Both the position numbers and the translations under genes were made by a program. Under the pieces are notes generated by a model. The model did not search any database. It saw only the letters and a list, made by a program, of their open reading frames with translations, and was not told the origin of the DNA. 11,418 nucleotides of DNA from contig JAPYSZ010000029.1 in the NCBI GenBank assembly GCA_029941645.1, positions 1 through 11,418 on the forward strand, in the 5' to 3' direction. Position 1 is the stretch's first letter; each line of letters opens with the position of its first letter. Below, piece after piece: positions 7,132 to 11,418 of the stretch. The stretch is from Candidatus Poseidoniia archaeon. GTDB lineage: Archaea; Thermoplasmatota; Poseidoniia; MGIII; CG-Epi1.

Positions 7132-7214
7132 TTTTTAACCATAATTTCCCGAAAAGCAGTTCTCGGACCGTATCGGGCACCTGTCGATTTAGGGGGGATA
7201 TAAAATAACTTCTT
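7132..7214 (-). other. rpl37e leader: G+C-rich hairpin and start-less open frame
   Basis: This 83-base gap is noticeably richer in G+C than its surroundings. On the minus strand the span 7166-7149 can fold as CCGAGAA/TTTTCGG (one G-U pair) around a CTGC loop, and CCCGA/TCGGG offers an alternative pairing. In one frame it stays open for 28 codons after the ugd stop and ends in a TGA overlapping the rpl37e start as ATGA. That frame has no usable start except a trivial four-codon one. It could be a structured leader, a gene remnant, or chance. Confidence 0.35.
7198..7205 (-). promoter_or_regulatory. TATA-like box for rpl37e-purF
   Basis: On the minus strand this reads TTTTATAT, close to the archaeal TATA consensus. 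Transcription would start near 7172-7178, leaving a leader of about 40-47 nt that contains the hairpin. It lies just after the ugd stop codon, so rpl37e-purF can be transcribed independently of ugd. Confidence 0.45.
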
Positions 7215-8519
7215 TTAACCCAAACCAATAGCTTTGTAATCAAAATCCTCCTTTTCCATTGCTTTAGGCTCAAAGGCCCTTCTTCCGTCGATAATGACGT
7301 TTCCGTTCATCTTGTTTTTAATGAGTTTGTAGTCTAAATTTATGTATTGTTTCCATTCAGTCATCAGGATGATGCAGTCAGCTTTATCGATAGCATCTTC
7401 TGCCGTTTTAGCCATTTTAATATCTATGATTTCTTTGAAATTAGCCATAGCCTCAGGATCATGAGCTGTGATATTTGCACCTTCTTCTAAGAGTTTTTTA
7501 ATTACAACTTCGCTTCGCGATTCTCTTATATCGTCCGTATCTGGTTTAAATGCTAAACCTAGTACAGTTATATTTTTTCCTTTAAGGACCCCCAATCTTT
7601 CCTTAGCCATCTGAACAACAATAAGTGGTTGCAAGTCATTTACTTCAAGAGCAGCATTCAACATTTTAGATTCAATTTTATCAGATTTAGAAGCTGCCGC
7701 TAAGGCTTTAACGTCTTTAGGAAAGCATGAGCCTCCAAAGCCAGCTCCCGCTCGTAAAAATAGTGGAGATATTCTGCTATCTAAACCCATCCCTTCTGCT
7801 ACGTTTTCAAAATCAATACCCCAAGCATTACACATATTTGCCATTTCGTTTACAAAAGAAATTTTTGTGGCCAAGAATGAGTTAGAAGCATATTTGATAA
7901 ATTCTGCAGTTCTTGGGCTGCAATCTAATTTGGGACAATCGTGTTCTTTATACAAAACATGCATCATTTTGTTTGCAAGTTCATCTGCAGCACCTATTAC
8001 TATTCTATCGGGTTTTTGGGCATCTTTTACAGCACTTCCCTCCCTCAAAAATTCGGGATTCATTCCAATACCAAGTCGTTTTCTTTTCCATCCACTTTTT
8101 TTCAGAATTATAGGCAATACAGTTTCTTCAGTTGTTAAAGGGACAACTGTTGATTTCACAATAATAGTGTGTTCATTTTCTTTAGCTCTTAATGCTCTTC
8201 CAATAGAGGATGATGCAGATTTGATGTAGCTTAAATCAATACTTCCATTATGGTTTGAAGGTGTGCCTACGCAAATGAAGGTGACATCACTTTCTCTAAT
8301 ACAGTTTTCAATATCAATAGATCCTTTCAGGGATTGGTTCTTGATTCCCAATTGAATTAATTTTTCCAAACCAGGTTCAAATATTGGTGATTTGCCTTGG
8401 TTTAGTTCATTTATTTTTGATTCAATAATATCCAAACATGTGACTTGGTTTCCAGCATTAGCTAATGTGGCTCCAGTAACTAGCCCAACATACCCAGTTC
8501 CCATCACGGTGATATTCAT
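7215..8519 (-). CDS. ugd: UDP-glucose 6-dehydrogenase
   Basis: Oxidises UDP-glucose to UDP-glucuronate with two NAD+, supplying a sugar donor for surface polysaccharides or protein glycans. The 434 residues match the family. GTGYVGLVTG (7-16) is the Rossmann NAD loop, NPEFLREG (154-161) contains the catalytic Glu, KYASNSFLATK (209-219) contains the active-site Lys and Asn, and GFGGSCFPKD (260-269) holds nucleophile Cys265. GLAFKPDTDDIRES (321-334) opens the UDP-binding C-terminal domain. The frame extends 28 codons further upstream, but that part is unlike any dehydrogenase N terminus and would overlap the divergent PUA gene. Met at 8519 is therefore the start. A related UDP-sugar dehydrogenase specificity (for example UDP-ManNAc) is possible but fits less well. 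Confidence 0.93.
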   Translation of the reverse strand: MNITVMGTGYVGLVTGATLANAGNQVTCLDIIESKINELNQGKSPIFEPGLEKLIQLGIKNQSLKGSIDIENCIRESDVTFICVGTPSNHNGSIDLSYIKSASSSIGRALRAKENEHTIIVKSTVVPLTTEETVLPIILKKSGWKRKRLGIGMNPEFLREGSAVKDAQKPDRIVIGAADELANKMMHVLYKEHDCPKLDCSPRTAEFIKYASNSFLATKISFVNEMANMCNAWGIDFENVAEGMGLDSRISPLFLRAGAGFGGSCFPKDVKALAAASKSDKIESKMLNAALEVNDLQPLIVVQMAKERLGVLKGKNITVLGLAFKPDTDDIRESRSEVVIKKLLEEGANITAHDPEAMANFKEIIDIKMAKTAEDAIDKADCIILMTEWKQYINLDYKLIKNKMNGNVIIDGRRAFEPKAMEKEDFDYKAIGLG

Positions 8520-8528
8520 TATTTGCCT

Positions 8529-8556
8529 TAGGAGACCTACATAAAAGACCCTCCTA
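8529..8556. promoter_or_regulatory. Symmetric divergent promoter with TAGGAG inverted repeat
   Basis: In the 47-base gap between the ugd and PUA-gene starts, TAGGAG (8529-8534) and CTCCTA (8551-8556) form a perfect inverted repeat. It is centred at 8542.5, half a base from the gap's midpoint. Between the arms lies CATAAAAG (8540-8547), which reads as a TATA-like box on the plus strand and as CTTTTATG on the minus strand. Its centre is about 23-25 nt from both start codons, so both transcripts are probably leaderless. Confidence 0.45.
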
Positions 8557-8566
8557 TAGAAGTATC

Positions 8567-9067
8567 GTGGCAACTCAATTAGAAATAAAAAAGAGACGTC
8601 CAATAAATAAGAAAGAGGCCAAACTTTTCAATAAATTATTGACTGAAGCACATGATTTTTCTTTTACACTTTCTGCGGGAAAATATGAAACGGCTAAATC
8701 TAGGGATTTTGATGTAATAATTCAGAAGGGTTATATTTTTGCATTATTATTAGGAGACGTTGCACATTTATCCGTTAGAGGTTTACTTACTCACGTTCTA
8801 GAAACAGGATGGGTTCAGGTAGATATGGGAGCTATTCCTTTTATTTGTAATGGAGCTAATGTGATGGCCGCAGGGATAAATGATGTCAGTCCTGAGATAT
8901 CTAAAGGTCAATTTGTATGGATTCGCGATGAGAATCATCACAAACCTTTGGGTATTGGAAGAGCTCTTTTGGATGGTAAAGAGATTCTTGAGTCCAAGCA
9001 TGGTAAAGCGATAAAAGCTCTTCATTATATAGGAGATAAAATTTGGGAATATGGTGTCAAAGACTAA
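8567..9067 (+). CDS. PUA-domain RNA-binding protein, MCT-1/Tma20-like
   Basis: Archaeal relative of eukaryotic MCT-1 (Tma20), which works with DENR on ribosomes in re-initiation and in recycling of the small subunit. The archaeal role is not established, but RNA or ribosome binding is likely. The 166 residues comprise a pre-PUA region (about 1-82) and a C-terminal PUA domain (about 83-160). VQVDMGAIPFICNGANVMAAG (start of the PUA, 83-103) matches the GA..F...GA.VM..G pattern, and KALHYIGDKIW (150-160) matches the C terminus of MCT-1. The start is GTG, placed at leaderless distance from a TATA-like box. It diverges from ugd, and a secreted-protein gene follows after 38 bases. Confidence 0.88.
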   Translation: MATQLEIKKRRPINKKEAKLFNKLLTEAHDFSFTLSAGKYETAKSRDFDVIIQKGYIFALLLGDVAHLSVRGLLTHVLETGWVQVDMGAIPFICNGANVMAAGINDVSPEISKGQFVWIRDENHHKPLGIGRALLDGKEILESKHGKAIKALHYIGDKIWEYGVKD

Positions 9068-9090
9068 ACTTTAATATTTTACATGCTCCA

Positions 9091-9096
9091 GAGGAG
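9091..9096 (+). promoter_or_regulatory. Shine-Dalgarno GAGGAG deciding the start at 9106
   Basis: GAGGAG ends nine bases before the ATG at 9106. It supports that start over the out-of-frame ATG at 9083, and it suggests this gene is translated from a leadered message, perhaps read through from the PUA gene. The AT-rich TTTAATATTTTA just upstream (9070-9081) could be a separate promoter, but it would start transcripts inside or after this site. Confidence 0.45.
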
Positions 9097-9105
9097 TTCC
9101 AAGCC

Positions 9106-11418
9106 ATGAGAAAACTTCCATTATTTTTGTTATTCGCTTTAGTGTTTTTAGCACTTAGTGGGCAAGCAGTTAGTGGGGAAACTTTCGCCCCTGTCGATTT
9201 GTATATTTCAGGTCCTCCTAATGGCCAATTAAAGATAGATGAACCAAGTGGTTCTAATGTTGAATCACTAACTATTGCCGATGGTGAAACGGGTCAGGGG
9301 ACTTTTCAAGAGCTTGGAAAATGGACGACGTCATCACTTTCAGCAGATTCCAATATTTCAGGTGAATGGATTGGAAATGCTTGGGTTTATTCATCTAATA
9401 GAGATGCTACAATTACAATCAGGTATACTTTATTTCAGAATGATGAGAGCATAGAACTATTTGAATTTTCAGGCGATGTTAATAGTGGAGAATCGGTCCA
9501 ATTGACTGGTTCGGATGAATTTTCACTCCATAGTCTTGATGATTCTCCAATCACCTTACAAATAGAGAGTAGTTGGAGTGGTCGTGGACCTCCACCCCCT
9601 ATTACTGAGGGCAATACTAGCATTACTTTTGATTATGGTTCATCTTCAGCAGATACTAAGATTACAATACCAATAAGTCATTTACAAATTATAAAGGGTG
9701 ATGATCCTACAAGTGTCACTGGTCAAAATTCTTTCTTCATCTATGTGGAAGTTTATGATGCATTTGGTGTTGATGATGTTTTATCACTAGATGAAGAGGA
9801 TTATTCTATGCGGATGGGGCCTTCTGACGATTCACCATGGAGTGCAACAGTCGATAAAGTCTCAAAAAAGTCAGATTTTGTTGAAGTTAAATTTCTTTGG
9901 TCTTATGAAGGTCATACTTTACCAGCAGGGGAAAATACTTATTCTATAGAAATTGATGCTACAGATATTCTAAGTGGTCTTGATTGGTCTAAGACATTCC
10001 AAACAACGATTTATATTGAGCCGGAGCCCGATGTTGAAATAGATCCTGTGACTAGCACTTCTAAAACTGTTGATTTTGGAAAGGCTGCAGTTTTTACATT
10101 ATCAGTGAAAAATACAGGGACAGGAATGGATGAGTTTATTGTTACTTACGATAATAATGATGGCTGGGATACAACATTAGACTTTACAGAGATAGAATTA
10201 GAACCGGGCGACAGTCAAAATATCAAATTGAGCGTCACTCCGCCAGACACAGTATCAGATGGTCAAGAATCCCCTACTCAAGTTACAGTTACAGCATCTT
10301 CAAATTCGGATGTTTCAGCTTCTGTAACATTAGTTACCACGGCTAGAGAACCCGAACCTAATTGGGATTTTTCAATATTTATTAATAAGGATGAGAGTGT
10401 GGCTTATGATTATAGTAGTGATAGTTTTATCATAAATGATCGAGCCCCCATCGATGTTTCTTTTTCAATAATGAATCAAGGAAATGATCCAAATAATTTT
10501 AATATCAAAGCAATTTCCGTTGAGAGTGCATTTAGTACTGCTTTTGATAAGAGTATACTATCTTCTTTGCCACAAGGTCAGATGGATACTATAATCCTTA
10601 CACTGACCCCTCGGGAGGACTACTTCGGCACTAACACATTTGTTGAAATTGAAGTTACATCTTCAGCAGACTCTAATAAAGAAACTGAGACTATTGAAAT
10701 TTTTTTAGAGCAAAGTGGAAGAATAATAGGCAATCCTAATCTTCAGTTGAAAGCATCAAAAGGCAAGGCTCTGAATCATATATTAAGCATATCAAATACG
10801 GACGCAAATGAAGCTAAAAGGATATATTTTGGAGTTTCTGGTAAAGAACCCAGTGATAAATTAGCAGAGGATTGGTTTACTTTTAGTGATAGAGATGGGG
10901 GAAGTATATCTTATGCATCTTTCTTGACACTTTTACCTGGCAAACAGTACGAAGTAACTATTACAATTTCAATTCCCTCAGGAGCAGATATTGGTTCCTA
11001 TGACATGAATATTTGGATGTATAATGAAATAGGTGCACAAATATCGGATCAATATTCTATCCAAGTGGTTGCAGTTCAAGCTGAAGAGAGTGAAGATACT
11101 AATTCAATTTTATATGGTGTTATAGTTCTTGTTTTGGGGGGTGTTTTAGTTTACGGTTATCGCAATTTTTACTTAGATGATGGATATGAAGATGAATATG
11201 ATGATTTTGATGAATTAGAAGATGTTCCTGCTATTTTTGAAGAATTGCCACCGCTAGTTCCTGAACCTGTAGTTGCACCAGTGGCAGCCCCGGTCGAAGA
11301 GTTATTGCCTCCAGTCCCAGAACCTGTAGTTGCACCAGTAGCATTGCCTCCAGCCCAGATTTCTAAACCTCGTAAGAAATGGTTTGGTTTATTTGGAAAG
11401 AGTGATGATCAAGTTCAA
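9106..11418 (+). CDS. Secreted, C-terminally anchored beta-rich surface protein with acidic/proline-rich tail, 3' end cut by window edge
   Basis: The frame runs open for 771 codons to the last base. Residues 1-24 form a Sec signal peptide: MRK, then a hydrophobic core, with cleavage likely near QAVSG. The long extracellular part (about 25-665) is Ser/Thr/Asp/Asn-rich and beta-like with almost no Cys. Three segments (about 310-415, 450-535 and 555-660) resemble the NEW3/CARDB immunoglobulin-like modules common in archaeal surface proteins, for example FTLSVKNTGTGMDEF and LEPGDSQNIKLSVTPP in the first. A single membrane helix follows (668-685). The visible cytoplasmic tail has an acidic stretch (691-706), a duplicated VPEPVVAPVA and a basic KPRKKWFGLFGK segment. 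No catalytic motif is recognised. It may be an adhesion, S-layer-associated or cell-surface scaffold protein; the function is unknown. Confidence 0.88.
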   Translation, partial: MRKLPLFLLFALVFLALSGQAVSGETFAPVDLYISGPPNGQLKIDEPSGSNVESLTIADGETGQGTFQELGKWTTSSLSADSNISGEWIGNAWVYSSNRDATITIRYTLFQNDESIELFEFSGDVNSGESVQLTGSDEFSLHSLDDSPITLQIESSWSGRGPPPPITEGNTSITFDYGSSSADTKITIPISHLQIIKGDDPTSVTGQNSFFIYVEVYDAFGVDDVLSLDEEDYSMRMGPSDDSPWSATVDKVSKKSDFVEVKFLWSYEGHTLPAGENTYSIEIDATDILSGLDWSKTFQTTIYIEPEPDVEIDPVTSTSKTVDFGKAAVFTLSVKNTGTGMDEFIVTYDNNDGWDTTLDFTEIELEPGDSQNIKLSVTPPDTVSDGQESPTQVTVTASSNSDVSASVTLVTTAREPEPNWDFSIFINKDESVAYDYSSDSFIINDRAPIDVSFSIMNQGNDPNNFNIKAISVESAFSTAFDKSILSSLPQGQMDTIILTLTPREDYFGTNTFVEIEVTSSADSNKETETIEIFLEQSGRIIGNPNLQLKASKGKALNHILSISNTDANEAKRIYFGVSGKEPSDKLAEDWFTFSDRDGGSISYASFLTLLPGKQYEVTITISIPSGADIGSYDMNIWMYNEIGAQISDQYSIQVVAVQAEESEDTNSILYGVIVLVLGGVLVYGYRNFYLDDGYEDEYDDFDELEDVPAIFEELPPLVPEPVVAPVAAPVEELLPPVPEPVVAPVALPPAQISKPRKKWFGLFGKSDDQVQ
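11263..11339 (+). repeat. 57-bp-period repeat coding the Pro/Val-rich tail
   Basis: An identical 20-base segment (11263-11282 and 11320-11339) recurs with a 57-base period, or 19 codons, encoding VPEPVVAPVA twice (residues 718-727 and 737-746). The flanking codons differ at third positions, so the duplication is not brand new. It lies in the cytoplasmic tail of the surface protein and is probably a flexible linker that can vary in copy number. Confidence 0.75.

Noticed and set aside
7141..7195. Possible tRNA in the G+C-rich gap upstream of rpl37e
   Set aside because: No seven-base acceptor stem, no proper T-loop and no anticodon arm can be assembled on either strand.
7002..7208. A 68-codon plus-strand frame over rpl37e and its leader
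   Set aside because: It is antisense to rpl37e, which has a complete zinc-ribbon signature. The plus frame shows no family resemblance.
8520..8603. Longer ugd reading frame starting at 8603 (28 extra residues)
   Set aside because: The extra residues do not resemble a dehydrogenase N terminus, the Rossmann loop begins properly after Met at 8519, and the extension would overlap the divergent PUA gene and erase the shared promoter.

Overview
This is gene-dense, AT-rich DNA (roughly one third G+C by eye) from an archaeon. The evidence is a set of genes restricted to archaea and eukaryotes: an archaeal-type NMD3, an MCT-1/Tma20-like PUA protein and ribosomal protein eL37 (L37e). These sit beside class II fumarase, acetyl-CoA synthetase, and a large surface protein with a C-terminal membrane anchor and an acidic, proline-rich tail. 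The combination fits a marine Thermoplasmatota-type euryarchaeon (Marine Group II or III). That placement is inference; no rRNA or tRNA is present to confirm it. Most inferred transcripts appear leaderless or nearly so, with TATA-like boxes about 24-30 nt before the start codons.

Layout: (1) 3-800 (+), aldo/keto reductase cut by the window's left edge. (2) 801-916, a promoter region with TATGCA half-sites. (3) 917-2560 (+), a class II fumarase with an extra N-terminal segment of about 90 residues that reads as a ribbon-helix-helix DNA-binding domain. (4) 2557-4488 (-), acetyl-CoA synthetase, converging on fumarase with interlocked stop codons. (5) 4489-4568, a divergent promoter with a 12-bp perfect palindrome at its midpoint. 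(6) 4569-5567 (+), NMD3. (7) 5564-6967 (-), purF, again with interlocked convergent stops. (8) 6967-7131 (-), rpl37e, which is short and overlaps purF as TAATG. (9) 7132-7214, a comparatively G+C-rich leader. (10) 7215-8519 (-), UDP-glucose 6-dehydrogenase. (11) 8520-8566, a symmetric divergent promoter. (12) 8567-9067 (+), MCT-1-like PUA protein. (13) 9106 to the end (+), a secreted, membrane-anchored beta-rich protein cut by the right edge. No stretch longer than about 120 bases lacks a gene.

Functionally the window mixes central carbon metabolism (fumarase, acetate activation), purine synthesis (PurF), translation and ribosome biogenesis (NMD3, L37e, MCT-1-like), and surface functions (UDP-glucuronate supply, secreted protein). 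It looks like a core-genome segment, with no mobile elements or CRISPR. The most unusual object is the fumarase with an apparent DNA-binding domain fused in frame, preceded by a palindrome next to its own TATA-like box. This resembles the logic of PutA, a ribbon-helix-helix enzyme that represses its own promoter.
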